DNA of 62,076 bases from Acidimicrobiales bacterium (GCA_025362585.1 JANYFR010000064.1:1-62076), one strand, 5' to 3'. Counted from the first letter of the stretch, positions 41,601-50,068 are shown. Program-made: numbers and translations. The notes: generated from the letters alone by a model not told the origin.

Positions 41601-42533
41601 TTACCTTGCCCGTTGCTTTCTCGACGCCCATATGCGGGCACTCAAACTCAAAATGAAGACGAATACCACCAACACCAAGGCAATGCCCCACACTTGCGTG
41701 CGCAGACTGGGCCACTGCGACTTGGCGTTTTCGTAAATCGACAACGGTAGGGCCGACACCGGATTCAAAGGTTTCCACGAATTAATGTAGCCGCCGCCGA
41801 TGACCAGAAGCACTGGCGCGGTCTCACCTATGGCCCGCGACACCGCCAGGATGATCCCGGTCACAATGCCCGTCACCGCGGCGGGTAGGACGATCCTCAT
41901 CGAGACCTTGTGCGGCTTGGCTCCGAGCGCGAGACCGGCCTCGCGAAGCGTGTTGGGCACCCCGCGCACGGCAATCTCCGAGGAGATCACGATGACCGGC
42001 AGCATCAGTACCGCGAGGGCGAACGATCCGGCAATCGCCGAGAATCCGATGTGCAGGGCTCGTACGACGAACGAAAAGGCGAAGAGGCCCATCAGGATCG
42101 AGGGCGCCCCCGCCATGGTCTGAGCAATGATCCGCAGCATCGTCGCCAACTTCGAGTCCGATTCGGCGAGGTAGACCCCCGCGAGAACGCCCACGGGAAT
42201 TGCCATGACCGCGGCGTAGGCGGAGAGTACGATGCTGCCGATGATGGCGTTCGACACGCCGCCCGTCACGTTCGGGGCTACCAGGCTGGGCGTCTGGGGC
42301 AGTTGGGTGTAGAAACCCGTGTGCAAAACCACCGGAAGGCCCCGATGGAAGAGCTCGAAGAGCAGCAGCAGCAGCGGCACAGCAGTGACCGCGAGGGCGA
42401 CGCCGCACAGCGCCACCATGATGGTCGAGCGTACCTGGCGACGTCGACGTAGATGGTCCGAGATGCGTCGGATCTCGTCGCGCATCTCGTGACCGATTTC
42501 GTGTGGTGATTGGAGGTCCACCAAGTCGCTCAT
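41601..42533 (-). CDS. pstA: Phosphate ABC transporter permease
   Basis: A 310-residue permease with about six helices. 'GGVSNAIIGSIVLSAYAAVM', 'TMAGAPSILMGLFAF' and the EAA-type loop 'REAGLALGAKPHKVSMRIVL' identify PstA. The basic N-terminus 'RRISDHLRRRRQVRS' is cytoplasmic. ATG overlaps the pstC stop by 4 nt. Confidence 0.95.
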   Translation of the reverse strand: MSDLVDLQSPHEIGHEMRDEIRRISDHLRRRRQVRSTIMVALCGVALAVTAVPLLLLLFELFHRGLPVVLHTGFYTQLPQTPSLVAPNVTGGVSNAIIGSIVLSAYAAVMAIPVGVLAGVYLAESDSKLATMLRIIAQTMAGAPSILMGLFAFSFVVRALHIGFSAIAGSFALAVLMLPVIVISSEIAVRGVPNTLREAGLALGAKPHKVSMRIVLPAAVTGIVTGIILAVSRAIGETAPVLLVIGGGYINSWKPLNPVSALPLSIYENAKSQWPSLRTQVWGIALVLVVFVFILSLSARIWASRKQRAR

Positions 42534-43540
42534 ACGACCGCCAGTATTTTGCGCTGGCGGTTCACGAGCCCGCGACTGATCAGTGAGAGGCCGAAATTGA
42601 TGATCATCAAGATGACGCCCAGCGCCATCAGCGCCGAAATTTCGGTGCTCGAGGACTCACCGAACTGAGTGGCAATCCACGCCGCGATCGACGTGCCCGG
42701 ATACAACAAGTGGAACTGCACATTGGCAACTCCCCCAGCGACGAGGGCGACCGCCACGGTCTCGCCGGTCGCTCGGGCGAGGGCGAGGAACGTGGCGCCG
42801 AAGAGACCGACCCTCGCCGTGGGCAGGACGACCTCGCGGATAACCTGCCAGCGCGTCGCCCCCAGCGAAAGACTCGCCTCGATGAGGTCCTGGGGCACCA
42901 CCGCAATGACCTCGCGGCTGATCGCCACGAACGTGGGCAGGATCATGACCGCGAGCACGATGGAGGCCAGCAGGAGTGACGTGCCGAACTCCTGACCCGG
43001 ATTGCCGAAGATGGCCTTGGCGAAGGGCCAACTGTTGAGCCACGGATTGACGGTGGTGAGCATCCACGGAGCGAGTACCAGGAAGCCCCAGAGTCCGTAC
43101 ACAATGCTCGGAACGGCGGCGAGCAGTTCCACCAGCGTCGCAACGATGTTGCGGAATCGTCTCGGTATGAGAAAGACGATTGAGATTGAGGTACCGATGC
43201 CGATCACGACGGCGAGAGCCAACGCGATCAGCGAGGTCTCGAGGGTGCCCACGATCATCGCGAGGCCACCGAAAGGTCCGATTGGCGCCTGCCAGCCTCT
43301 GCCGCCGAGCAAGGTCCTCGAGTGGTGCGCCCACTCGGGCAGTGAGTTCCAGAGGATTGTCCCGACGAAGCCCACGCTCACCGCGGCGAACACGAGGCTC
43401 GCCACGATCAACAGGTAGTGATACCACGTGCGAGAAGTGGTGACGGAATTGAACTCCGCCACTACCTCGGCTTGTCGTTGCAAATCAGGGGGAAGGAGGT
43501 CAGTGAAATCGACCCCGTCGTCCGCTCCCCGATCCGCCAT
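42530..43540 (-). CDS. pstC: Phosphate ABC transporter permease
   Basis: A 336-residue permease. 'VELLAAVPSIVYGLWGFLVL' is the PstC hallmark, with the EAA loop 'IEASLSLGATRWQVIREVVL' and 'ARATGETVAVALVAGG'. An acidic cytoplasmic N-terminus of about 40 residues precedes the first helix. It lies 13 nt after pstS and overlaps pstA. Confidence 0.95.
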   Translation of the reverse strand: MADRGADDGVDFTDLLPPDLQRQAEVVAEFNSVTTSRTWYHYLLIVASLVFAAVSVGFVGTILWNSLPEWAHHSRTLLGGRGWQAPIGPFGGLAMIVGTLETSLIALALAVVIGIGTSISIVFLIPRRFRNIVATLVELLAAVPSIVYGLWGFLVLAPWMLTTVNPWLNSWPFAKAIFGNPGQEFGTSLLLASIVLAVMILPTFVAISREVIAVVPQDLIEASLSLGATRWQVIREVVLPTARVGLFGATFLALARATGETVAVALVAGGVANVQFHLLYPGTSIAAWIATQFGESSSTEISALMALGVILMIINFGLSLISRGLVNRQRKILAVV

Positions 43541-43553
43541 GGTCTGACCCTAC

Positions 43554-44900
43554 TTAGGAAGATTGCGTCAACAGCACGGTGCCGTTGAATTTCACGCCTT
43601 GTAGCTGACTGCGCGCGTACGCGGCGACCGCGGCAGGCAACGGTACGTAGCCCTCCGCCGAGGCCAGGGCGCCTTGGGCGTAATGGGTCTCCCAGTCGAG
43701 GTACTTCACCACGGCCTCACCGGTCGCCTCATTGGGCTGGTTCTTCGCCACTAAGGCCCAGCTGTAGGTCGCGAGTGGCCACACGTTGCTGCCCGGCTCG
43801 TTCACGATTGAGAAGTTGTCGGGCGCGATGTTGGTACCGGCAGCGGCACCGGCGTTGCCGATGTTGGCGAGCGTCGGGACGAGCCACTGACCGTTGCGGT
43901 CCTGGAGGTCGGCGGTCTGAATCGCCGCGTTGCCGGGGATCAGCAGGTAGCTGTACTCGACGTACCCGATCGAACCGGGGTTCGCGTTGACGTCGGTCGC
44001 CATTGCGGCGTTGTTGGCGGCGGCGAGGATGTTGGACGCGCCCCACGCGTTGCCGCTGCCCTCCATCACGCTGCCACTCACCTTGTGCGAGGAGCCGCCC
44101 GAGTTGTTCAGCCAGTCGGTGAAGGCGAAGGTCGTACCCGAGCTGGCCCCTCGGTAAATGACCTTGATGGTGTTCTTGGATGCACCACTCCTGTAGAGGG
44201 CATGCAGCGCCTTGCCGGTGGCCGTACTCGTGCCACCGTTAGTCGCGACGATCGCGGGGTTCGACCACTCAGTGATCTGGCCGTCGTAGATCTTCGCGAC
44301 TTCGTTCGACGTCAACTTCACGTGGTCGAGCCCCGAGCCCAGGTTGTACGCGACGACCGCGCCACCGAGAATGTACGGAACCTGTACGAAGTTCGACTCC
44401 GTTGCCCCCGACGGCAGAGTGCCCGACCCGGGCGTCATGGGCTGGTCGGAGAACCCGATGTTGATGCTGCCGTTGACAATGGCCGTGCGACCGGTGCCCG
44501 ATCCGGCGGCCGGATACGAGCTGAAAGCGACCTTGCCGCCGGCCGAGAAGGCCGTCGAACCGCTGGTCGTGACCCCCACCATTGGCGCGTCAAAGGAGGA
44601 ACCGTTGATCGCCAGCGACGACGAGCCCGGGACGACGAGGTCGATGTCGCCCGACTTGCCGGTACCTTGAAGGTTGCCAATAGGCTTGGGTGGCTTCGGC
44701 GTGGGCTTGTGTTTGGAGTAGCCCTTGCCGCACACGCCCTTAGCGTTGTGGAACTTCACCGTATGCACCTTGTTGTTCACCAACTTGTAGCAGGTGACGG
44801 TCTTGGTCACTGTGCTGGCCGTGGCGGACAGGGCGGTGACGCTGAGTAGACCGGTCAAGGCCAGCAGCGCCGCTACGAGCGATCGGTATAGATTCTTCAT
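43554..44900 (-). CDS. pstS: Phosphate-binding protein
   Basis: A 448-residue exported phosphate-binding protein. A signal peptide ('LYRSLVAALLALTGLLSVT', cleaved after about 'ATAS') is followed by an unusual ~50-residue N-terminal segment with two cysteines and a Lys/Pro-rich stretch ('GYSKHKPTPKPPKPIG'). The PstS core then begins ('SSFDAPMV', 'GSGTGRTAIVNGSINIGFSD', 'IYDGQITEWSNPAI', 'RGASSGTTFAFTDWL'). No lipobox is present. GAGGAGAA precedes the ATG. PHO-box-like repeats lie upstream, so induction by phosphate starvation is expected. Confidence 0.94.
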   Translation of the reverse strand: MKNLYRSLVAALLALTGLLSVTALSATASTVTKTVTCYKLVNNKVHTVKFHNAKGVCGKGYSKHKPTPKPPKPIGNLQGTGKSGDIDLVVPGSSSLAINGSSFDAPMVGVTTSGSTAFSAGGKVAFSSYPAAGSGTGRTAIVNGSINIGFSDQPMTPGSGTLPSGATESNFVQVPYILGGAVVAYNLGSGLDHVKLTSNEVAKIYDGQITEWSNPAIVATNGGTSTATGKALHALYRSGASKNTIKVIYRGASSGTTFAFTDWLNNSGGSSHKVSGSVMEGSGNAWGASNILAAANNAAMATDVNANPGSIGYVEYSYLLIPGNAAIQTADLQDRNGQWLVPTLANIGNAGAAAGTNIAPDNFSIVNEPGSNVWPLATYSWALVAKNQPNEATGEAVVKYLDWETHYAQGALASAEGYVPLPAAVAAYARSQLQGVKFNGTVLLTQSS

Positions 44901-44986
44901 TCTGAACTGTTCTCCTCAAGAAAGTGATTCCCGGTCGACATGTCCGTCCAACAATCGAACGCTCCGCCTCTATGGAACCTACGGAG

Positions 44987-45031
44987 CGAAGGTAAACAGA
45001 AGGTGACCCGCAAGGACTATCCCGGTGAAAA
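44987..45031 (-). promoter_or_regulatory. Candidate PHO boxes upstream of pstS
   Basis: On the minus strand GGTCACCTTCT is followed directly by GTTTACCTTCG (44987-45008), two 11-bp units resembling PhoP direct repeats (consensus near GTTCACC). A further TTTTCACC (45024-45031) lies 15 bp upstream of them. They sit about 90-130 bp before the pstS ATG. No phoPR genes are in the window. Confidence 0.45.
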
Positions 45032-45066
45032 GTTAAGGAACTGTTGAGGTCGCCAAAAGATGCGAT

Positions 45067-45282
45067 TTAATCGCAACAACTGTCGCGCCAGCCGCACGTC
45101 AGACACCGAAAGTGGGCGTGTTCGGGACTGAGGTCCGATCCACAGTGGGGGCACTCGGAGAAGACTGCGAAGCGGTTGACGAGAGCGCGCGCGTCGCTGC
45201 GGGGCACCACCATGGCACCTGGCTCGCCGTTCTGCACTCCCCCAGTATCGGCCAACCGGTGGCCCAATCGAGTGACCGTCAA
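45067..45282 (-). CDS. Small zinc-ribbon protein
   Basis: A 71-residue protein whose C-terminal half is a zinc ribbon: 'CPHCGSDLSPEHAHFRCLTC' followed by 'GWRDSCCD'. Similar short ribbons ending in RDSCC are encoded in other actinobacteria; function unknown. The TTG start overlaps the tdk stop (TTGA). Because the first ~35 residues look unconserved, a start at the internal ATG 45213 is equally possible. Confidence 0.65.
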   Translation of the reverse strand: MTVTRLGHRLADTGGVQNGEPGAMVVPRSDARALVNRFAVFSECPHCGSDLSPEHAHFRCLTCGWRDSCCD

Positions 45283-45899
45283 ATGGCTCCGGGCACTGGC
45301 CTCGCTCCCGACGTCGGACCCAGTTGTCCGAGGCGGTAGTGCGGGCGACAGAGCACCTGGTAGTGGGTCACACCCTCGTGGACGTCGCCGGTAAAGTACT
45401 GGTCACCTTCGCGCGCCACCACGCCATCAACGACGCGAGCGTTGCAACGGCCGCGCCCCCCGCACCAGCACGTCGAGGTGAGCGGCAGTTCGTGGGACAC
45501 GTCGGCGATCGCAAAAAGGCGGGCCGAGCCCGGAAAGATGTTGAGAAGAAAGTCCGCCGAGAGACCAAAGGCGTGCACGTCGATGCCTTCGTCGTCGACC
45601 GCTCGGGCCAACGCGTCAACCTGGTCGGCGCTGGCGAACTGGACCTCGTCGATCACGAGGATCCGGACCCCTTGATCCACCAGCCCACGCACCTGGGGGG
45701 CGAGGTTCGCGCCCGGAGTCACGGCTTCGGCCTTCGCCTCGATGCCAATGCGACTCGTGACCATTCCGTCGGCGCTACGGTCACCGAACGTCCACAGAGC
45801 GACGTCACTGCGCCCCTGACGAAGTTGCCAGCACAGCTGAAGCGCGAGGGTCGACTTCCCGGCCGCCATCGTCCCGTACGTAAAGGTCAGTTCTGCCAT
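45279..45899 (-). CDS. tdk: Thymidine kinase
   Basis: A 206-residue type II thymidine kinase phosphorylating thymidine in pyrimidine salvage. P-loop 'TYGTMAAGKST', Walker B 'VIDEVQFAS', and the lasso/zinc region 'CWCGGRGRCNARVVDG' with 'YQVLCRPHY' are present. ATG 45899 is preferred since GAAGG lies 9 nt upstream; GTG 45908 is too close. The zinc-ribbon gene is coupled behind it. Confidence 0.93.
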   Translation of the reverse strand: MAELTFTYGTMAAGKSTLALQLCWQLRQGRSDVALWTFGDRSADGMVTSRIGIEAKAEAVTPGANLAPQVRGLVDQGVRILVIDEVQFASADQVDALARAVDDEGIDVHAFGLSADFLLNIFPGSARLFAIADVSHELPLTSTCWCGGRGRCNARVVDGVVAREGDQYFTGDVHEGVTHYQVLCRPHYRLGQLGPTSGARPVPGAI

Positions 45900-46000
45900 C
45901 AGTGTCACCCTTCGACGGACGTCCCACGTTACCGCTCACCGTCCGCTCGGTTCGTAGCATTTCGGCCACGCACGTCTGCGGTCTATCAAGGCGACGTCGG

Positions 46001-46006
46001 TAGATT
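46001..46006 (+). promoter_or_regulatory. -10 box of a leaderless trmO transcript
   Basis: TAGATT ends 6 nt before the GTG start of the broken trmO gene. The promoter looks intact although the reading frame is not. Confidence 0.45.
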
Positions 46007-46012
46007 GGCCAC

Positions 46013-46461
46013 GTGTATTACAGCGTTCGACCGGTCGCCTACATTCGCAATGAACGCTGCGAGGCGCTCGACGACAGTTGGGACGACGTCGTGAGTACCG
46101 TGGAACTGGCCAACGACGTCCCGAGTGATTCCCTCCGCGGACTCGTGGACTTCTCGCACGTCGAGATTGTCTTCTTCGCCGATTGGGCCGAGGACGTTCC
46201 GCCGGGACCGTGGCACCGTCGTCCGCGCCAACGCACAGTGGCCCGACGTCGGCGTCTTCGGTTAGCGCAACAAGGACCGTCCGAAGCGGCTATCACGACC
46301 GCCGCCATTGACGAACTGAGCGAAGGCTGGTTCAGTGTGCGGGGCCCCGACGGCATCGACGGAACGCCCGTGCTGGACATTGAGCCGGTCTTCCGTTGGA
46401 GCGTTCCGCGCGGCGAACTGCGCGCCCGTGGAGCGAGGAACTCGGCGAAAAGTATCTCTAA
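46013..46461 (+). pseudogene. trmO: tRNA (adenine37-N6)-methyltransferase TrmO-like remnant
   Basis: The N-terminal half reads as a TsaA/TrmO protein ('VRPVAYIRNERCEALDDSWD', 'LRGLVDFSHVEIVFFADW'). Near 46225 the family continues in another frame ('NAQWPDVGVFG', TAG at 46263-46265, 'RNKDRPKRLS'). It then returns to the first frame for 'GPDGIDGTPVLDIEPVF', and the natural C-terminus 'WSEELGEKYL' plus TAA lies in the third frame (to 46461). At least three frameshifts and one stop therefore separate it from a working enzyme. The first frame alone stays open for 152 codons and could be misannotated as intact. TrmO methylates t6A37 in tRNA-Thr. Confidence 0.8.
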
Positions 46462-47366
46462 GGTTGCATGAAGCGGTTGACGACCTCCGAAAGTTCTGGC
46501 CCCTTCTGCTCTTGCAAGAAGTGACCCGCTCCTTCGATAGTGACGTGAGGCTGGCCGTGCGCACCGGGGACAACACTCAGGAACTTGGCGTCCACGCCCC
46601 TCGTGATCGCGTCACCATCGGAGTAACAGCAGAGAAAGGGTTTGGTCCAGGTAGCGAGCACTCGCCACGCGGCGGCGTTCGCGTCGTGCGCCGGGTCGTC
46701 GGGTGCGGTCGGCACCAGCACCGGGAACTGGCGGGCCCCCTCTTTGAACGTCTCGTCGGGAAACGGTGCGTCGTAGGCATCGACAACCTCAGGGCCCAAG
46801 CGCTCGGTGCAACCTCCCGAGACAATGGCCCCGACGTGTAGTTCAGGGGTGGTTTGGCTGAACTGCTGCCACGCGCGAAACGGCTCGTTCATTCGTTCGT
46901 CACCCGTCGGCAGACCGCCATTGCCAATCGCAACACGCGCAAATCGACCGGGGTGCTCAGCGACGAGGCGCAGCCCAATGAGCGAACCCCAGTCCTGCGC
47001 GAAGAGAGTGACGTCGACCAGGTCGAGGTGGTCGAAGAGGAGTTGTCTCACCCACTCGACGTGTCGGGCGTAGGTGTACTCCCGTCGATCGTTCGGCTTG
47101 TCGGAGCGACCAAAGCCGATCAAGTCCGGAGCGATCACCCGACGCCCTCCTTCGACCAGACCGGGGATCATGAAGCGATAGAGGTAGGACCACGTCGGTT
47201 CACCGTGCAGCAGCACCACGACGTCGCCGCCCGCCGGCCCTTCGTCGAGGTACGCCATGCGCAACGCGTCGCCACCCGTTGGATCGGCGACTTCGACGTA
47301 GTGCGGTGCAAACGCGAAGTCCGCCAGGTCCTCGAATCGCCGGTCGGGCGTACGCACTCGTTGCAT
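46458..47366 (-). CDS. Haloalkane dehalogenase (HLD-I, DhmA/DhlA-like)
   Basis: A 302-residue alpha/beta hydrolase. The oxyanion motif 'LLHGEPTWSYLYR' and nucleophile motif 'FAQDWGSLIGLR' (Asp then halide-binding Trp) are those of subfamily I haloalkane dehalogenases. The cap has the second candidate halide Trp in 'FRAWQQFSQ', the acid is probably Asp in 'SDGDAITRG', and the base is His in 'GAGHFLQEQKG'. It should hydrolyse a haloalkane to alcohol and halide; epoxide hydrolase is less likely. Tail overlaps the trmO remnant by 4 nt. Confidence 0.82.
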   Translation of the reverse strand: MQRVRTPDRRFEDLADFAFAPHYVEVADPTGGDALRMAYLDEGPAGGDVVVLLHGEPTWSYLYRFMIPGLVEGGRRVIAPDLIGFGRSDKPNDRREYTYARHVEWVRQLLFDHLDLVDVTLFAQDWGSLIGLRLVAEHPGRFARVAIGNGGLPTGDERMNEPFRAWQQFSQTTPELHVGAIVSGGCTERLGPEVVDAYDAPFPDETFKEGARQFPVLVPTAPDDPAHDANAAAWRVLATWTKPFLCCYSDGDAITRGVDAKFLSVVPGAHGQPHVTIEGAGHFLQEQKGPELSEVVNRFMQP

Positions 47367-47542
47367 CACTGCTGTTCTAACGGCGAGCGACGCCCACGGC
47401 CCGGCGTCGCCACGTCCTCGGCGGCAAGAGGCCGCGAGTGCTCGATGTCCCCGTTGCTCCGGCGCATTTCAAACGGTTCGTGACAGTTCACGGAGCCTCC
47501 TAACGATGGCCACGCTAGAACACCTCCACGTCGGCCAACGAC

Positions 47543-48469
47543 TTACGTCGCCATGAACTGCGTGACGACCTCGCGGCTGGGGCCGTGGCCCGGACCGAGG
47601 TGAGCGATCGACAGCGCCGCGGCGGCGTTGGCACGAAGGGCCGACGCGACGACGCTCGTTCCGTGACTGAGCTCGGCGAAGAAGACCCCGCTGTGGACGT
47701 CGCCAGCTCCGTTGGTGTCCACAACGGTCGTACTGAAACCCTTCACGGCAACGGGTCGACTGCCCCGTTCGATCACGGTGCAGCCAGTGGCTCCGTGGCG
47801 CACGATCACGTTGCCTCGTTGCGTTTGCTCCGCGAGTATTGTCGCGGCCCCCGCGATGGTGCCCGCGCCCGACATCAGCGAAGCCTCGACTGCATTGCAG
47901 ACAAGCCAATCGCAGCGCGACATCGCGGCGTCGAGATGGGCTCTCGCTATGTCCAGTACGCGGTTGCTGGGGTCGAACGCCACGATCGTCGACGTTGGAA
48001 GTGCGCCCAGCCACTCGAGCACGAAGGACGCGCTGTCGGCGTACAGGACGTTGTATCCCGACACCAGCACCACGTCGCCACTACCAACGTCGAGGTCGTC
48101 GAGATCGCTAGAGCGCAGCGTCGCCTCGGCGCCGCGGGCGGTGACGAACGTGCGCTCCCCCATGGCCTCAACGAACACGACGCAGAATCCATTGTCGATT
48201 TCGCGATTCGCGGTAATCGGCGCAGTAATGCCGTCCCGCTCGAAGGAGGCCAGGGCGAGGGAGCTGAGTGGTCCGGTGCCTAATCGCCCGGTGTAGACCG
48301 CCGGCAGGCCCTGGCGCGCCGCAGCGCTCATGGCGTTGTAGCCTCCACCGGTCGCGAGCAACTGGCCGGACGCGAGTACGTCAGCACCGCTCGCGGGCAG
48401 CGACCGCACGGAAACGACGACGTCGATCATCACCGTGTCGAGACAGAACAGACGCGGCGAAGTACTCAC
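47543..48469 (-). CDS. PfkB-family carbohydrate or nucleoside kinase
   Basis: A 308-residue ribokinase-fold protein. 'LATGGGYNAMSAAARQGL' is the substrate-binding glycine motif, and 'TTVVDTNGAGDVHSGVFFAE' contains the catalytic Asp and anion hole. The substrate is open. It is divergent from an NCS1 nucleobase/hydantoin permease, so a ribosyl compound taken up by that permease is a reasonable guess. GTG start; -10 TAGGGT (48476-48481) lies 6 nt upstream, indicating a leaderless mRNA. Confidence 0.8.
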   Translation of the reverse strand: MSTSPRLFCLDTVMIDVVVSVRSLPASGADVLASGQLLATGGGYNAMSAAARQGLPAVYTGRLGTGPLSSLALASFERDGITAPITANREIDNGFCVVFVEAMGERTFVTARGAEATLRSSDLDDLDVGSGDVVLVSGYNVLYADSASFVLEWLGALPTSTIVAFDPSNRVLDIARAHLDAAMSRCDWLVCNAVEASLMSGAGTIAGAATILAEQTQRGNVIVRHGATGCTVIERGSRPVAVKGFSTTVVDTNGAGDVHSGVFFAELSHGTSVVASALRANAAAALSIAHLGPGHGPSREVVTQFMAT

Positions 48470-48475
48470 GGAAGT

Positions 48476-48481
48476 ACCCTA
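48476..48481 (-). promoter_or_regulatory. -10 box of a leaderless PfkB-kinase transcript
   Basis: On the minus strand TAGGGT ends 6 nt before the GTG start of the kinase, without a ribosome-binding site between. Confidence 0.45.
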
Positions 48482-48526
48482 CCGACAGGATTAATGGTGG
48501 TCTCGAAGCGCGATGTAGGCCGCATG

Positions 48527-48555
48527 GTGACATTCGCGCTGCGCCGACCTAAAAT
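48527..48555 (+). promoter_or_regulatory. NCS1 permease promoter GTGACA-N17-TAAAAT
   Basis: GTGACA (48527-48532) and TAAAAT (48550-48555) are spaced 17 bp. Transcription would start near 48562 and run through GAGGAGG just before the GTG at 48593. This argues that in-frame codons upstream of 48562 are not translated. Confidence 0.55.
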
Positions 48556-48592
48556 CGCCGAAGGTGGTGCATCGTGCCCCCGAGGAGGCAAC

Positions 48593-50068
48593 GTGATCGA
48601 CGAACGTTTCGCACTGGGGGAGACCGGCAGCGTGGCCACGCTGCGCGTCGAGGAGAACGGCATCAACGTCATCGCCGCGCACGAGCGCAGGGGTCGACCG
48701 CGCGGGCTGTTCTGGCCCTGGTTCGGCGCGAACGTCTCAGTCTTCGGCATCGGCTTCGGTGCGTACATCCTGGCTTCGACAATTTCGTTCTGGCAGGCGC
48801 TCGCCGTTGGCGTCCTCGGCATTGTCGCGAGTTTCTGGTTGTGCGGCGTGATCGCGACTGCGGGCAAACGCGGCTCGGCTCCCACCATGATTCTCAGTCG
48901 AGCGGCGTACGGAATCCGCGGCAATCGCTTGCCGTCGACCTTCTCTTGGCTGCTCTGCGTCGGGTGGGAGACGGTGCTGACGGTGACCGCCGTCTTGGCC
49001 ACGTCAACCGTCGTCCAGCGCCTCGGCTGGGGCGGCGGCACGGCCGTCAAACTCGTGGCGACACTGGTCGTCGCCGCACTGATTATCGCGGGTGGCGTCA
49101 TGGGATTCGACTTGATCATGAGGCTGCAGCGCTACATCACATTCGTCACGGCCCTGCTCACGGTCGTCTTCATGGCCCTCACGCTGAACCACGTCCAGTG
49201 GCACGTCGCGTCGCACCTGCCCGCGGGCGGCTTGGCGAGTCTCGTGGGAGGATTTCTGTTGCTCGTCACCGGATTCGGTCTTGGCTGGGTGAACACCGCG
49301 GCCGACTACTCGCGCTACCTCCCGCGCAACGCCTCCACCAAAGGCGTCATGTGGTGGACGACCCTCGGTGGCGCGGTCGCGCCCATCCTGCTCTTCGTCT
49401 TCGGACTGCTCCTCGCCGGATCGTCACCTTCGCTGCGATCCGCGATCGGAGCCAACCCGGTCGGCGCCCTCGCGAACCTCCTGCCGTCATGGTTTCTCGT
49501 GCCTTTCGCGGTGACCGCCATACTCGGTCTGGTCGGTGGCGCGGTGCTCGACATCTACTCCTCGGGGCTCTCGATGCTGTCGGCCGGGGTGCGGATCCCC
49601 CGCTTTGCCGCGGCCGCGGTGGACGGCGTCATCATGCTGGTCGGCACCGTCTATATCGTCTTCGCCAACGCGAATAGTTTCCTCATCCAGTTCCAGGGTT
49701 TCCTTACCACGGTCGGCGTGTTGATCGCGGCGTGGTGCGGCGTGTTTCTCGGCGACCTCGTGCTTCGGCGAGAGAACTACGTCGACGCGGACCTCTATTC
49801 GACTACCGGTCGATACGGCGACGTGCGGCCAGTGCCCTTCGTGGCGACGGTCCTGGCGACGTTCGTCGGGTGGGGGCTCGTGACTAACGGGTACGCCTCG
49901 TGGTTGACGTGGCAGGGCTACCTCCTCAAGCCATTCGGCCTCGGCGGCAAGTCGGGCGGCTGGGCCTTCGCCGACCTCGGCGTCCTCGTCGCGCTCGCAC
50001 TGAGCTTCTCCATCACTGCGCTCTTCAGCGCTCGCGAGATACGTCGACAAGAGGTCCTCGCTCACTGA
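48593..50068 (+). CDS. NCS1-family permease (purine/cytosine/hydantoin type)
   Basis: A 491-residue transporter with about 12 helices. 'FWPWFGANVSVFGIGFGAYI', 'SRAAYGIRGNRLPS' and 'NTAADYSRYLP' match the NCS1 cytosine/purine/allantoin/hydantoin family, which imports by H+ or Na+ symport. The GTG at 48593 is chosen because GAGGAGG lies 4-5 nt upstream and a promoter lies at 48527-48555. The 120-bp region upstream is shared with the divergent PfkB kinase. Confidence 0.88.
   Translation: MIDERFALGETGSVATLRVEENGINVIAAHERRGRPRGLFWPWFGANVSVFGIGFGAYILASTISFWQALAVGVLGIVASFWLCGVIATAGKRGSAPTMILSRAAYGIRGNRLPSTFSWLLCVGWETVLTVTAVLATSTVVQRLGWGGGTAVKLVATLVVAALIIAGGVMGFDLIMRLQRYITFVTALLTVVFMALTLNHVQWHVASHLPAGGLASLVGGFLLLVTGFGLGWVNTAADYSRYLPRNASTKGVMWWTTLGGAVAPILLFVFGLLLAGSSPSLRSAIGANPVGALANLLPSWFLVPFAVTAILGLVGGAVLDIYSSGLSMLSAGVRIPRFAAAAVDGVIMLVGTVYIVFANANSFLIQFQGFLTTVGVLIAAWCGVFLGDLVLRRENYVDADLYSTTGRYGDVRPVPFVATVLATFVGWGLVTNGYASWLTWQGYLLKPFGLGGKSGGWAFADLGVLVALALSFSITALFSAREIRRQEVLAH

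Noticed and set aside
44956-44987. CTCCG...CGGAG inverted repeat near pstS
   Set aside because: Five-bp arms with a long spacer are expected by chance at this GC content; the direct repeats nearby are the better signal.
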